Positions 1 to 11,172 of a stretch of DNA of 64,000 nucleotides are shown piece by piece. Under the pieces are notes generated by a model, which made no database searches, had not been told where the DNA came from, and was given only the letters and a program-made list of their open reading frames with translations. The translations under genes and the position numbers were made by a program. Position 1 is the first letter of the stretch, and every line of letters starts with the position of its first letter. Origin of the DNA: Dolomedes plantarius (lineage: Eukaryota > Arthropoda > Arachnida > Araneae > Dolomedidae); assembly GCA_907164885.2 (NCBI GenBank), contig OU015490.1:202528135-202592134 (forward strand), written 5' to 3'.

Positions 1-237
1 AAGGTCATGACCCACTTAGAGATGTACTGCCAGTCATTTTGAGGGTACAATTGATTACACTCATCCTTGTCTGGTCTAGAGTCACAAGATGTTGTTGGGT
101 AATGAATTAGCTGAAGATTAAGGCTTCTTAAATCTACAATGATTCTCTAATGTTTACTGAAAATTTAAGAAGTTGTAACTTTCCCTTTAGTCATCAGAAA
201 TTTTGAAAATGAGCAGTTCAATTAATTTAACGAATTT

Positions 238-579
238 TTAGAGAAGCAATGTGTTCCCAGAGTGGATGATCGGTTGTAATGCAACCAAATGATATCCAAG
301 AGCTTTAGCCGAAAAGCTTTCAACATAAGAGGACTTGAAAGGTGTTATTTTCTTAAACTGATAAATGATGAAGAGCAGGAGGAAGTAACATAGGAAAGCA
401 GAGATTCGTCCCAAACAGTGTCCTAGATACACTTTAAAATTATCTTTGTAACCAGGAAAATCCTCCCACCTTGAGCCCATAAGATTTGGGATCCAATAAA
501 GAAAAATAAAGACTTCACCAAGAAATAAAAACTTGTACGGTTTATTTTCATTAACTTGATTATTAAAAAAATTAAACAC
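238..579 (-). CDS. Possible membrane-protein exon, unrecognised
   Basis: An open stretch of 113 codons with an ATG. The middle carries two hydrophobic segments, near residues 18-34 and 58-75, separated by a short polar loop, so the product would be a two-span membrane fragment. I do not recognise the family. A chemoreceptor-like or other multi-span exon is possible, but no diagnostic motif is visible. No clear splice sites or neighbouring exons were found. The nearest identified features are repeats. It may be a chance open frame. Confidence 0.2.
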   Translation of the reverse strand: MFNFFNNQVNENKPYKFLFLGEVFIFLYWIPNLMGSRWEDFPGYKDNFKVYLGHCLGRISAFLCYFLLLFIIYQFKKITPFKSSYVESFSAKALGYHLVALQPIIHSGNTLLL

Positions 580-1212
580 GTTGCGATTAGAGTCAACTTT
601 AAACTTTTGTTTCAGTCAACTTCTACCGTCTACACTCCAGCTCTTTCTCACATTGGAATAACTTTTTCTTTCAATCTGCAGTTACAAACAAGACTTCACT
701 GCACCAGATGGGGCCCGTCATAGCTTCTAAGGCTCTACGGGATGCTATAAAGAAGAATATAAAACCTCCTGCTACCTGCAAAGAAGTGCTCATCACTGTT
801 AAGTCATTACGTAAATCCCCTTAAACAAAAGAAAACTGAAAACTACCCCTCAACTGTGCGTGCTCTATGCATCTTGTCATCCTCAAGCAGTTTAAACTTT
901 ATACCACAGTTCGTGATAGTCGAGGATGGGCTTAGTGACTGCACTTCGTCAACCACCAATAAAAATTTTGAGAAATTCCGTATTTAGAATGCCTTTCCTA
1001 GCGGCGTACTCATCGCCTGTGACTTGTTGATGATCCCATAAAAAGGGCGAAACATAGGTTCAAGACTGCCTGCTATACGTTGAAGTTGTATATAAATGAA
1101 AACAAGTCTGTCGTGAAAGATAAACTGAAGCGATAATTTAGAACACCACTGAATGGCGACATCATTCTACTTTTGTTTCATATGCGGCTGGCTTACCTAA
1201 ATATCGAACTAT

Positions 1213-1213
1213 A

Positions 1214-1290
<77 letters not shown>
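1213..1290. repeat. (TA)n microsatellite
   Basis: About 39 uninterrupted TA units. It abuts the left end of the probable solo LTR that follows. Confidence 0.95.
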
Positions 1291-1293
<3 letters not shown>

Positions 1294-2152
1294 GATAACT
1301 TCAGACTCCGGGTAGCTAAAAATGTTCAGAGTCAGTCTACTACATTAAATTACAGTTTTATTAAATTTTAGTCCGAACTTTTTACATTATTTACAATGTT
1401 GATCTACCTCTAGACATAGAGGGAACTGGCCTTCGTAATAACCAAATAATTTCGATGATAAGATGTCGGCAAGTGATTTCACAACGGAACTAGAAGGTCG
1501 GTACACAGCCTCTAGAGCATACAGCTCTGAAAATAGAATAAATTCGTAAGGACAATTATAACTCACGAGAAGCTTATAGAGCGGGCTTCTCGGAAATATG
1601 AAGATAACTTCTTGAGGAAGTAACATGCTAACAGAAGCCTGTAGAGCAGGATGCTCTGAGATAGCTATACTTCAGGGTGAAGTATTAGTTGACGAGAAGC
1701 CTTCGAGCAGGCTGCTCTGAAAAATAAAGTTCAGGATGAAGTCGGTCGCTCCAGGACAACGTAGACGAAAGGTGCTCTCTAGATGAGAGTCTCGACCAAG
1801 TCTGTCCAAAAACTGGATTTTTTCTCCCGGCGTTGGCAATCGCTTCCGGCCACGTGACTGCAAATGTTTAGGTTGGCTAGCACAATTTGTGACGTCATGT
1901 CCGTTGGCTGTGATCCGCTTGACAACGAAGCCATGTGGTCGGCTCTTATCAATCAGCTGATCTGAAAATCATTCGTTCACGTCGAAATAGTCATTAGTTT
2001 ACGTCTTCCCAGGGGCCGGCAGCTAGGAGCAACCCCATTCTCTGCTTCCAGACACCTTGACGCTGATCGATAGAAATGTTCGCAGGTCACCTGCTGTGGG
2101 AGGTCCGGCTGTCTGGGTGATTTATTCGGAAAGGTCGTAACGGATTCTTACA
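1291..2152 (-). mobile_element. Probable solo LTR (Ty3-like), minus strand
   Basis: The segment begins TGTGATAACT and ends GATTCTTACA, giving the TG...CA ends expected of an LTR, with short imperfect inverted ends (TGTGA against TGTAA). Read on the minus strand, a TAATAAAA signal lies about 60 bp before the downstream end, as expected for an R-U5 junction. It is flanked on both sides by TA-rich microsatellite, so a target duplication cannot be judged. No internal retroviral-type genes adjoin it. The inside holds a degenerate tandem repeat at 1500-1755. The call is an inference from structure only. Confidence 0.35.
1500..1755. repeat. Degenerate ~60-66 bp tandem repeat, 4 copies
   Basis: Four successive units share a core like GAGAAGCCTNTAGAGCAGG followed by GCTCTGA. 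They begin near 1505, 1567, 1633 and 1693. Divergence between units is high, so the array is old. It lies inside the probable solo LTR. Confidence 0.6.
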
Positions 2153-2156
2153 ATAA

Positions 2157-2160
<4 letters not shown>

Positions 2161-2189
<29 letters not shown>
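2161..2189. repeat. (TA)n microsatellite
   Basis: A short TA tract at the outer end of the left arm of the 2190/6773 inverted repeat pair. The right arm also ends in TA repeats, at 7312. Confidence 0.9.
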
Positions 2190-2191
<2 letters not shown>

Positions 2192-2730
2192 TAGTATAAA
2201 AATACGAGTTCTGCGTCAGGCAGCATGGGAGCAGGGCGTGGCCTAGAGGGGAGTGACCTAAACTGGGCGGAGCTTAATGTGTGACGTGGACCAATCAGAG
2301 TGAGGCAGGCCACCTGGTGGTCGATTTGGACCAATCAGGAGAAGGCAGTGCCGCTAGCGCCCCCTAGTGGGAAAACCTGAAACTGCTTAGTCGAGGAAAT
2401 GCAGGGAGCAGATAGGTGCTCTGCGGAGCGCCACCTATTCGGCAAATATGGAACTAAATTTCGTACATGGTTATGAGCATTACTGCTGCCATCTATAGGT
2501 AAACTGTAGAACTTACATTAATTCTGTGGAAGATTTTTTTATAGTGCTGCCATCTATCGGTAAAAACTAGAAATACATTTTAAGAATATTACGCCTGACG
2601 TGGGTTCGAACCCATTTCAGAAAGCCTGGCAAACCAACGCCTTTAGCCATTCAGCCACGACTTGACATTAGTACATTGTATTATAAGGTATTTAAAGAGT
2701 GAATATTTTAAAGGGAACTTGAGACATACA
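2190..2730 (-). repeat. tRNA-derived SINE-containing repeat, left inverted copy
   Basis: Inverted copy of 6773-7312. The minus strand at about 2599-2664 reads as a tRNA-Ser-like head: an A box (TGGCTGAATGGCTAAAGG) and a perfect B box (GGGTTCGAACCC), both internal RNA polymerase III promoter elements. The body follows towards lower coordinates and contains repeated phrases like GCCATCTATNGGTAAA, CCAATCAG boxes and a TA-rich tail. The similarity to the right copy also covers about 65 bp before the tRNA head, so the duplicated unit is larger than a SINE alone. Confidence 0.75.
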
Positions 2731-3532
2731 CTCAAGAGCAAAAACATTATGACCACCCCTACATTTTGCAATGAATTCGCCTGGATGACGTGGAAGGCAC
2801 GTGATCAGGTGGAAGTGGTATTTAACTGCTGCTGGAGAGTCTGAAGAATCATTCTTTCACTTACTTCTGTGTGTGATGGGAAAGGCTGAGGATCTAAGCG
2901 ACTTTGATAGAGGGCAGATTGTAATGGCTCGAAGGCTCGGAACAAGCATTTCCGAAACTGCACGACTCGTGGATTGTTCGCTACCTACAGTTGTTAGTAC
3001 TTATGCAAAGTGGATGAATGACGGTGAAACCAGCAGTAGACGACATGGTGTTGGACGTCCACACGCTATAAAAGAAATTGGTCGTCGGAAACTGTCTCGC
3101 ATGGTGAAGCAAAACCGGAGCCAGACAGTGGCTCAGCTGACAGCCCAATACAATGCAGAGCCAAGTAGAATAGTATCGCAGCACACTGTTCACCAGACAC
3201 TGTTGGATATAGGGCTACGCAGCAATCGTCCCACTAGTGTGCCTTTGCTGGCCAAGCGTCATCGCCAACTGCGCCTGCGCTGGGCCCGGGAACATCGCGA
3301 CTGGTCCATGGATCAGTGGGAGAGAGTTGCCTGGTCAGATGGATCACGGTTTGTCATTCATCACGCCGATGGCCGTGTCAGGATACGCCGTCTTCCAGGC
3401 GAACTGTTGCTCTCTCAATGTACAGTAGGTCATACACAGGCCGGTGGTGGCGGTATTATGCTTTGGGGGACGTTCTCTTGGGCGTCTCTGGGACCCGTGG
3501 TTGTGGACCCCCTAAGCACAAGCGCCGGTTAA
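2731..3532 (+). mobile_element. Truncated Tc1-type transposon
   Basis: A TA at the insertion point is followed by a terminal repeat starting CACTCAAGAGCAAAAACATT, a Tc1-type end. A transposase frame follows. The element breaks off inside the catalytic domain near 3510-3530, and no right terminal repeat is present. It sits exactly where the left SINE-containing repeat stops matching its partner, so it probably inserted into that repeat at a TA. Confidence 0.8.
2876..3532 (+). pseudogene. Tc1-type transposase, C-terminally truncated
   Basis: The ATG in GTGTGATGGG at 2876 gives a protein of 218 residues against about 340 for intact family members. The N-terminal half shows the paired helix-turn-helix DNA-binding region (SDFDRGQIV... 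through GRPHAIKEIGRRKL) with a GRPR-like hook. The first catalytic aspartate is in WSDGSRF, where most relatives have SDES or SDE. The frame reaches GGGGIMLWGTFSW and GPVVV and then runs into unrelated sequence, so the second and third acidic residues of the DD34E triad are lost. It cannot be active. Confidence 0.85.
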
Positions 3533-3559
3533 CACCTGGAGCTGCTTACCTCGTAGCTC

Positions 3560-3722
3560 CCTTAACTCGCTTATCTATCAACCTTAACAACCTTTCTATT
3601 AATCAAGCTGCATGGTATTTATACCAAGCGCGTATGCCGAAATTAGCATATCTCAAGCAGCTTCTTTAATTTATTCATTCAAAAGTTCGATTCTAATATA
3701 TCTTAGAATCTTATGTATACCT
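3560..3722. repeat. Direct repeat of the 12370-12527 LTR segment
   Basis: Nearly the same 150 bp occurs at 12370-12527, with the shared core GCATGGTATTTATACNAAGC. The second copy lies next to the 5' end of the minus-strand Ty3-like element, so this one is probably a partial LTR of the same family, joined to the broken end of the Tc1 element. Confidence 0.65.
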
Positions 3723-5744
3723 TAGAAACTTAATTCCAGAATCTAAGTCCTAATTAGCATAAATCTGTTAAAAACACAATTAAGAAGACTTTTGTATACG
3801 TAATATAACCATTACATAAATGTTTTTGAATTATACTCTTTTTATAGCATAATTCAATAATATATCAATAAATATAGTGTAAAACTATAGTAAATTAAAA
3901 GTTTTCAATGTATTAAACAATTGTTTACTTCGATGTATTCTGATTTTAATGCTGAAAAACTAAAATTTTAGGATAAAAATGTATGCTTTTCTTTGTAAAG
4001 ATTATCAGATTGTTGATGTATAGATATTTTAGGTTTTAAAATATATTTAATATAATTTAAAGTCTCTGGGTATATATTTTCTTTATGCGTGCATTTCCAT
4101 ATGGAATCATAAAAGTTTAGTATTTATACATATATAAAACTATTTAAATGTTTAAGTTCAAAACCGATCCTAAATTAATTAAAAGTCTCTATAATGTATA
4201 TTATCAATTTTTATAGAATTTTTTTTAAAAAGACTTAATTTTAATACTTATGATGTATAATGAATGTTTTTCATATGAAAATATTGTTTCCGCATACCCC
4301 CATCACTTTAAGATTCAAACTCTGACCCATTTACTTCTAAAATGAAGTGAACTCATGTAAATATCTGCGAACCTTCTAAACATGATAAAGTCTGTATCAT
4401 TTCTGTTGCTGTATGGATAAAATATTTTGGTAATTGCATGTAGAAAACTATCTTATACGAAAGTATATCAAGAATTTTAATTTAGCAACATATATGATAT
4501 GTGTAAAATAAAATTTCTCCACTCTCAATAATCTCACATTTCAAAATCTCAGTAATTTGCATTAAAGGTAAAGGAATCACCTTACCTGCTTTCTTTGGTG
4601 ATATTTTTCTTGTATCCGGAGTGAAGCTGGCTTAGTCCTCTTTCGGTTTAGCTGTAAAAAGGATTGCTACTCCATTTAAATAAAATTATCATTAAAATTC
4701 GAAGCCAGTCTTGGAAGCATGAACACCTTCTGATAATAACAAAACTTTAATAAGAAAATTATAAAATATAACACAAGTATAAAGAGGATGAACTACTGAA
4801 AACAGCCTCTACTATCCGTTACTATCCGTTACATCGTTACAACTGTTTTTCCTTTTCAAAAAACATCTCGCTAGTTCTTCGTTAGTTGCGGTTACAGTTA
4901 AAGTCAAAGAAAAAGTTTGCTTTCGGGTTTTGCAACAATATGTATATTTATGTTAGCAGCATGTATGATATGTATATTTATGTTATCAAAAAGGAAGTCT
5001 TATGCTATTATGTAAATTATGTTAATATTTAGTTGTTTATGTTGATATGTAAAAACTATTCCAATTTGGATAGGATTTATAAACATCTTATGTTAAATAA
5101 ATACCTTAAAACCTGTGAAATAATCTGTGGAATTTAACAATATATCGCAATTTAGGTAATCGTTGAAAGCATGTAAGGTTTAAAATCTTATATTATTAGT
5201 CTACATTTCTGGATAAGATATAATATTTAGGATTAAAACTTGTAAATTTTATCTTTCAACTCTTTATCTCTATAAAATGTTTTTTTAATTTTAGTAAGTG
5301 TCTTAACTTATAATATAGTTTCAAAGTTCTAAAAGTGCTTAAGGTTTGAAATACATTCAAAACTGTACATAAACTATATAAAGATACTTAAATTGACCCA
5401 TACATTTTTAAGTTTCAGGTTCTTGATGGTAATTGTATAATTAAAAGTCTTCAAGTTAAGTTTAAATGGGTTTAAAGATATAACTAAATTATATTATACT
5501 TGAAATTGATATTAGCATAAAAAATATCCTTGTTAATATTTTCTCTTATAGATTTAATGTTAAAAGACTTGTAAATTCTCTTTTTAATAGAATATTATTT
5601 CAAATATTATTTATAATTTAGATATGTCTTTAAAGTAATAATAAGTTATTATAATTATTTTTTACTGATTACTACTGTCGTTAAAAAATAGTAAGTTAAT
5701 AATATATTTTAATTTAGAATTTTACCTAAAATAAAACCTTTTAC
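3723..5744. other. AT-rich stretch without recognisable genes
   Basis: About 2 kb of strongly AT-rich DNA with many stops in all frames. I see no coding segment, RNA gene or clear repeat boundary. It lies between the LTR fragment and a retroposed LINE end and may be decayed transposon or ordinary intergenic DNA. Confidence 0.6.
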
Positions 5745-6465
5745 TTTAGGTAAAAGGTTTACTAAAGCTGTAATTTTGGTGGACTCAATGGCTGCAATAC
5801 AGGCTGTTACGACGAATCGTCGCACTGAATTGCCTGGTATCTCCCAAATAAAACAAAATATTTAAACTCCTTGAAAGCAATAATAAAGTGATAGTGTTTC
5901 AATGGATCCCATCGCACGTTGGCATTGAAGGTAACGAAAGAGCCGACTCGTTAGCAAAGAAGGGAACCCTAGAACAACAGATAACTCATCCAATCTCTAC
6001 AGGCTCAATAAAGAAATACATCTACAACAAAATCTCTTTAAAACTTAAGACTTGCTATCTAAAGGGAAACGTTGGGAAGAGATCCAGGACAGCTGGAAAG
6101 ACTATAGTCATAAATCCCGTACAGAAGCAGTGGCACATTTCAGACTGAAAACAGGCCACGACTGTCTAGCAGAACATTTAAACCGAATTGGCATCCTAAC
6201 CAAAAGTGAATGCCAGGTCTGCAGGGCTGGCAATATGAATGCAGATCATTTACTTACATGCCCAGGACTTGATCCGGAAGCCCAAAAAAGTGAGAACTTT
6301 ACCAAATTATACAGGGACGCTAGAGATATGATGAGCTTTCTATGAACTTTTAACACCGTTTATCTGACTTTGTTCACTGTTGTGCTTTATGCATCTGTAC
6401 AATGCTTAGTTCTTTGCTGTTTGTGTTGCCTGTAAATATGGATTAATTTTCCAAATAAAGCCACA

Positions 6466-6505
<40 letters not shown>
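5745..6505 (+). pseudogene. 5'-truncated jockey-type LINE end with poly(A)
   Basis: The segment starts inside an RNase H domain (VDSMAAIQAV, then WIPSHVGIEGNERAD at about 5905) and continues with the usual cysteine-rich tail (CQVCRAG near 6215). At least two frame changes break the coding sequence. An AATAAA signal near 6455 is followed within about 20 bp by about 36 A residues, so the 3' end is intact while reverse transcriptase and endonuclease are missing. This is the typical outcome of abortive target-primed reverse transcription. The family resembles jockey-like LINEs common in arachnids. Confidence 0.85.
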
Positions 6506-6506
<1 letters not shown>

Positions 6507-6772
6507 ACTTTTACAATATTAAATTTTAAATGTAGTTGTAATTTTTACCAATAGATGGCGCCTGCAGCGTAAAATTGCCTCAAGCAGAATTTTAAAAGTT
6601 AATTTTTAATTTTAATCATTAGATGTTGCCAGCAGCATAAAATCGTTTTACAATCTTAAATATTTAAAGTTCTAGTTTAGTTCCAGTTTTTACCGCTAGG
6701 GGGTGCTTAGTATGTATTATAATTAAAAAAAAAAAATAAATAAATCGAATAATATGCCTCAGAAAAGTCTAT
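6506..6772 (+). repeat. Divergent copies of the SINE-tail motif
   Basis: Three loosely spaced copies of a motif like TTTTTACCNNTAGATGGCGC followed by GCAGCNTAAAA, at about 6545, 6620 and 6690. The same motif appears in the body of both SINE-containing repeats (for example 2500 and 2560). An A-rich stretch lies near 6725. Probably an older partial copy of the same repeat family. Confidence 0.5.
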
Positions 6773-7306
6773 CATATGTCTCAAGTTCATTTTAAAATAT
6801 TCACTCTTTAAATACCTTATAATACAACCTACTAATGTCAAGTCGTGGCTGAATGGCTAAAGGCGTTGGTTTGCCAGGCTTTCTGAAATGGGTTCGAACC
6901 CAGGTCAGGCATAATATTCTTAAAATGTATTTTCAGTTTTTATTGATAGATGCCAGCACTATAAAACATCTTCTACAGAATTATTGTAAGTTCTACAGTT
7001 TGCCTATGGCAGCAGTAATGCTCATAACCTTGTACGAAATTTAGTTCCATATTTACTCAATAGGTGGCGCTCCGCAGAGCACCTAGCTGCTCCCTGCATT
7101 TCCTCGACTAAGCAGTTCCAAGTTTTCCCACTAGGAGGCGCTAGCGGCACTGCCTTCTCTTGATTGGTCCAAATCGACCACCAGAGGGCCTGCCGCGCTC
7201 TGATTGGTCCACGTCACACATTAAGGTCCGCCAACTTTAAGTCACTACCCTCTGGGCCACGCCCTGCTCCCATGCTGCCTGTCGCAGAACTCTTATATTT
7301 ATACTA

Positions 7307-7312
<6 letters not shown>
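6773..7312 (+). repeat. tRNA-derived SINE-containing repeat, right copy
   Basis: Partner of 2190-2730 in the opposite orientation. The tRNA-Ser-like head at 6842-6905 has an A box (TGGCTGAATGGCTAAAGG) and B box (GGGTTCGAACCC). The body carries ATAGGTGGCGCTCCG, GATTGGTCC and CACGTCACAC phrases and ends in a long TA tract. Copies differ by scattered substitutions and small indels, so the pair is not recent. It is not a working tRNA gene: the region between the boxes does not fold into a normal anticodon arm. Confidence 0.75.

Positions 7313-7350
<38 letters not shown>
7312..7350. repeat. (TA)n microsatellite
   Basis: TA tract ending the right SINE-containing repeat. Confidence 0.95.
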
Positions 7351-7352
<2 letters not shown>

Positions 7353-7899
7353 AATAAGATGAAAGAGAAAACCAGTAATAGCTCTAAAGCTACTTGAAGC
7401 CAAGAACATCCAACATGTAAAGAAAAGTATGAATAAGGTTTTTGACAGCATTTCTTCATCAGCGGTATCAATACTGTCTAAAAACCAATGGATTGTTTCT
7501 GATGAGCATGATCTATTAAATAAACACACTCAGACACCGTACAATCCATTATTAACAGAAGAATTGAATAATAAATGAATTAAGTTTGAATAAAAGTACT
7601 TAACCAAAGAACACCAAGCCTGGCGCTAGTCAGAGTGGAAGTTAAGAACTTGTAACCGCAAGATGACTGACATCATAAAACTTGCAACCATTGAGGTAGT
7701 GGATACTCAGTTACAGACTTACATAGGTTACCATATTTTAAGACAATTATTCCTTTATTTATTTAGTTTTTATTATTGTTACTACTATGAGTTAATTTTA
7801 TTTTTATTTTATTTTACTTATGATTTTTATTTTTGTTTTTAGTAGTTATTATTTTTATTTTAACCTATTGTTATGTTTAACTTATTAATGCAACAGAAC
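7351..7899. other. Unassigned sequence with a weak open stretch
   Basis: One + frame stays open from about 7380 to 7576 and reads like ordinary protein (for example KNQWIVSDEHDLLNKHT), but it lacks a start and any motif I recognise. The rest is T-rich. It could be a coding remnant of a transposon. No function is assigned. Confidence 0.3.
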
Positions 7900-8402
7900 A
7901 AACTATTCATTAAAACAAAAACAACCAATTATGTTCTTGGATAGACTTACTGGGTAATTATTACGAGTTAGCACAGCTTTCAAGTCTATAATATGCTTAA
8001 TAATCAGCTTTTCATCCTGATTCTCAGTCTGGATTTCATGTACTTTATTTAAGACCATATTATCAACCTGGCCTACACAATCCCCATTCGGCTGGGAACG
8101 TGAAATAATATCATCATTACCTAGCGAGTTCCTAATATCGTTTAAAGAATTTTTATTGTCGTCAACTAATAAGTATTCACTAACTTCCGTAACGCATACT
8201 TCGTCATCTACTAAATTTTCTTCATTAACAGATGTGTGAGCATCATCTAAAATATCAGGTATAGCATTAATAGAAGTATCAGATGATTTATTTTCTAAAC
8301 CACTAGCATTAGTATCGGCACTACTTTCAGGAAATTTGCACTGGAATTACCGCATTATTCCAGCTAGGCTCACTTTCTTTATAAGCCACACAAATACTCT
8401 GA
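7900..8402 (-). pseudogene. Ty3-like element, remnant downstream of Gag
   Basis: Minus-strand sequence that continues the Gag reading broken at 11173. After the hAT target duplication the reading proceeds into an acidic, Ser/Asp-rich stretch (VNEENLVDDEVC, SQPNGDCVGQVDN). An early stop or frameshift lies about 60 bp in, near 8340. No protease, reverse transcriptase or integrase motif is visible before the sequence becomes T-rich near 7900, so the pol region is lost. Confidence 0.55.
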
Positions 8403-8410
8403 CTTTCACT

Positions 8411-11172
8411 CAGGGGCGGATCCAGGGGGGGGATGAGGGGGCTGCAGCCCCCCCCCTTTAGGTCATGTTTTTTAATTTAGAGAAAGAACTCAAAATTTAA
8501 AGAAGAAAATAAAATAAAGTAACAAATAATTTGTAGCGCTAGTGCCATGTTTTGGGGAAAGAAACGTTAAGTTTAAACGTGCTTGTCGATTAGAAGTGCG
8601 CCAGTGCAGTGCATTTCGCTTGAAGGTCAAGTCTAGTGTACAAAAATAGATACGCGATCGCCGCGCCCCATCACCATTCGCTCCCAGATCCCTTTCCCTG
8701 CCGTCGCACAGCGTGAGTGACACAAAGACAGGTTCAGTGTGTGTTGACTTGTGGTTATTGAATAACGGGTCGCGTAATAAAGGAAATTCAAACCCAAAAC
8801 GAAGGAAATTTCAGAGAACTGGTGCGTTTTCGTATCGAATCAGGAGATGAGAATCTCAGCAAACACCTCCAGTCAGCATGCGCTAATGCAATGTACTCTA
8901 GTAAAATGATTCAAAATGAATTAATCAACTTTTGCGGAACTGAAGTCCGAACTGTGTCATACTGGACATACTTGTGTCATACTGGAAAGATTCACAGCTG
9001 CAAAATACTATAGCATATTATTTGATGAAACAACAGATGCTGCTCATGATTCACAACTGACATTTTCCACACGCTACTGCTACGAAGGAAATGTTTATGA
9101 AGATTTCCTGGACTTTGTGGATTCCAGAAAACCCGTTGAAGCTTTTGCACAAGAAGAAGACTTAACTTATTTAAGTGAACCCTCCTGGACTGGTGAAGTG
9201 ATAGGAAGTACTGTGCTTGGATTAATTAAAAAAATAATTTTGACCCAGAAAACTGTGTAGGAATAGCCACTGATGGATGTAGTAGTATGGTGTCTGAGGT
9301 AAAGGGTGCAGTAAATGCTGTGAAACATTGTGCTATCAACGCCACTCATTGCCCCTGCTTAAACCATGCTTTGAATTTGACACTGAAAAAGGCCTCTAAG
9401 ATTCAAGAGGTCAGAAGTGCAGTCGACACCATAAAAACAGTTATTCCTTTTTTTTTTACAGCAAGCCCAAAGAGAAACTCTGTCTTAAAACAAAAATTAA
9501 GCAGACAGCTTATAGGGATCTGCCAAACAAGATGGGTGGAACGCCACGATAGTATTCATTTGTTTTGTTCAAACCTTCCAAAAATTCATGAAGTGCTTGA
9601 AGTTGTAAGTACTTGGAAAGAAACCGAAGCAGCTACCAAAGCACTGTCTCTTTTAAATAATATAAGCACTAGTTCTTTCATAGTTTCCATAGCGTCTCTA
9701 GCAGACATATTCGCTATCACTCTTCCTCTTAGCCGGCTATTCCAAAAAAAGAGCATTGACCAAAAAGAAGCCAGTGAAGCTCTTCAATCTACTTGTTCTA
9801 CCTTGGAACAGGGAAGATCAGAGTGTGAAGAGTTTTTCCATGATGTATATCTTGTAGCAACAGGTTTAGCTGAAGATATGGGTACGGAGGTGTCTTTGCC
9901 TCGTATTGATCAAAGGCAAAAAAAACGAACCAACCCCAACATTGTCGAGCTTGAGGAATTCTACAGAGTAACAATTTACATTCCTATATTAGACAGGATA
10001 CTTCAATATATCATAGATTCCCCGATGACATTATGAAACTCCTTGAACTATCAACCCTGATACCCACTTCGGTTGTTAAAATGTCCCCAACAAACCTAAG
10101 AGAATCAGCTAAGGTCTTGTTTTCTATATTTCAGTTTGCTATGGGGAACATTTCAAGTCATAGTGGAGCTGTTTTTAGCAATGAAGTTGCCCTGTGGCAA
10201 AACAAATGGTTAAATCAGCAACCAAAGACAAAAAATGAAGAAATTCCAGAAACAGGCATTGAAACTCTCATCAAGTGTGACAAGGAGGTTTATCCTGCAA
10301 TACACGAATTGATGAAGATTTTTGCAACTCTGCCGGTTAGCAAAGCTACTGCCGAGAGGTCTTTTTCAACCCTTCGAAGTTTGAAGGACTGGATGAGAAC
10401 AACCATGAGAAAGGATAGACTTGTAGCATTAGCACTGCTAAACATTCACAGAGGAATTGCGGACAAAGTTGATGCAAAAAAAAGTCGTTGATAGGTTTGC
10501 TAAAATGAAGAAAAGGAAGTTGAATTTTGTTGTTTAGGCCAAAACTTGTTTTTGTCACCTCAAACCTACATAAAATTGTCCAAATATCAGTTTCTTTTAT
10601 ATGATAAATTGGACAAAGCAGCCACAGCTTGGACCACAACTTGGACAAAGGGAGCAATGTATTTTACTTTATTAAATATAACATATTAAAAGTTTTTAAT
10701 AGGTTGAGTTAGATTTATAAATACTGTCTTTACGTAATATAGCCTGATATGATCCTTTGTCCTCAACAGTTTAAGATTTGAGACAATTTTGTAACATTTA
10801 AATTAATTAGGTCTGAAATTACTTACATAACAATAACATTATGAAAAATGTACCAATATGTTATAAAACTGTACCAAGATGTTTATTAATTAAAATAAAA
10901 ATCCAAATGTATCGTATTTGAATAAAATGCCATGGTTTTCATGTTACATTGGGAGAGAATGTAAATTTCTTGGTTTAAAATAATATTTTAAGGTGCTTTT
11001 GAGGCACTTAAAATAGCCTAAGAAAAAGTTTTCAAGCACTGTATATTTAAAAAAATTTCTGGGGAGGCTCCTCGATCCCTCCGCTGAGCAGGGGATATTC
11101 CATAACTATACCATAACATCCGGGTAGAAGACAGCCCCCCCCCCCCCTGAAAATCGGCTGGATCCGCCCATG
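8411..11172 (+). mobile_element. hAT transposon A with perfect 8-bp target duplication
   Basis: The left end begins CAGGGGCGGATCCAG and the right end is the inverted form of CATGGGCGGATCCAG. The 8-bp CTTTCACT stands directly outside both ends (8403-8410 and 11173-11180), the hallmark of hAT insertion. Length is 2,762 bp. G- and C-runs next to each end extend the terminal repeats. It contains a decayed transposase on the + strand. The insertion splits the Gag gene of the minus-strand Ty3-like element. Confidence 0.95.
8820..10491 (+). pseudogene. hAT transposase (ZMYM1 / THAP0-like type), broken
   Basis: Coding pieces run in order across several frames. Near 8820-8940 is the region before the catalytic core (ESGDENLSKHLQSACANA). 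Near 9025 is FDETTDAAHDSQLTF, with the first acidic catalytic residues. At 9260-10036 the core contains ATDGCSSM, a CPCLNHALNL cysteine/histidine motif and CQTRWVERHDS. At 10033-10491 is the C-terminal hAT dimerisation domain (ATLPVSKATAERSFSTLRSLK). Frameshifts near 8975, 9240 and 10030 and a missing N-terminal zinc finger make it inactive. The closest known types are the ZMYM1-like and 52-kDa-repressor-like hAT transposases. Confidence 0.9.

Noticed and set aside
2122..2334. Open frame ending in a Tyr-Ile repeat
   Set aside because: The repeat is read from the TA microsatellite; the rest is SINE body. Same for 7164-7397 and 15434-15646.
2599..2664. tRNA genes at 2599-2664, 6842-6905, 44712-44800 and 54733-54790
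   Set aside because: A and B boxes are present but acceptor and anticodon stems do not fold; they continue into SINE bodies.
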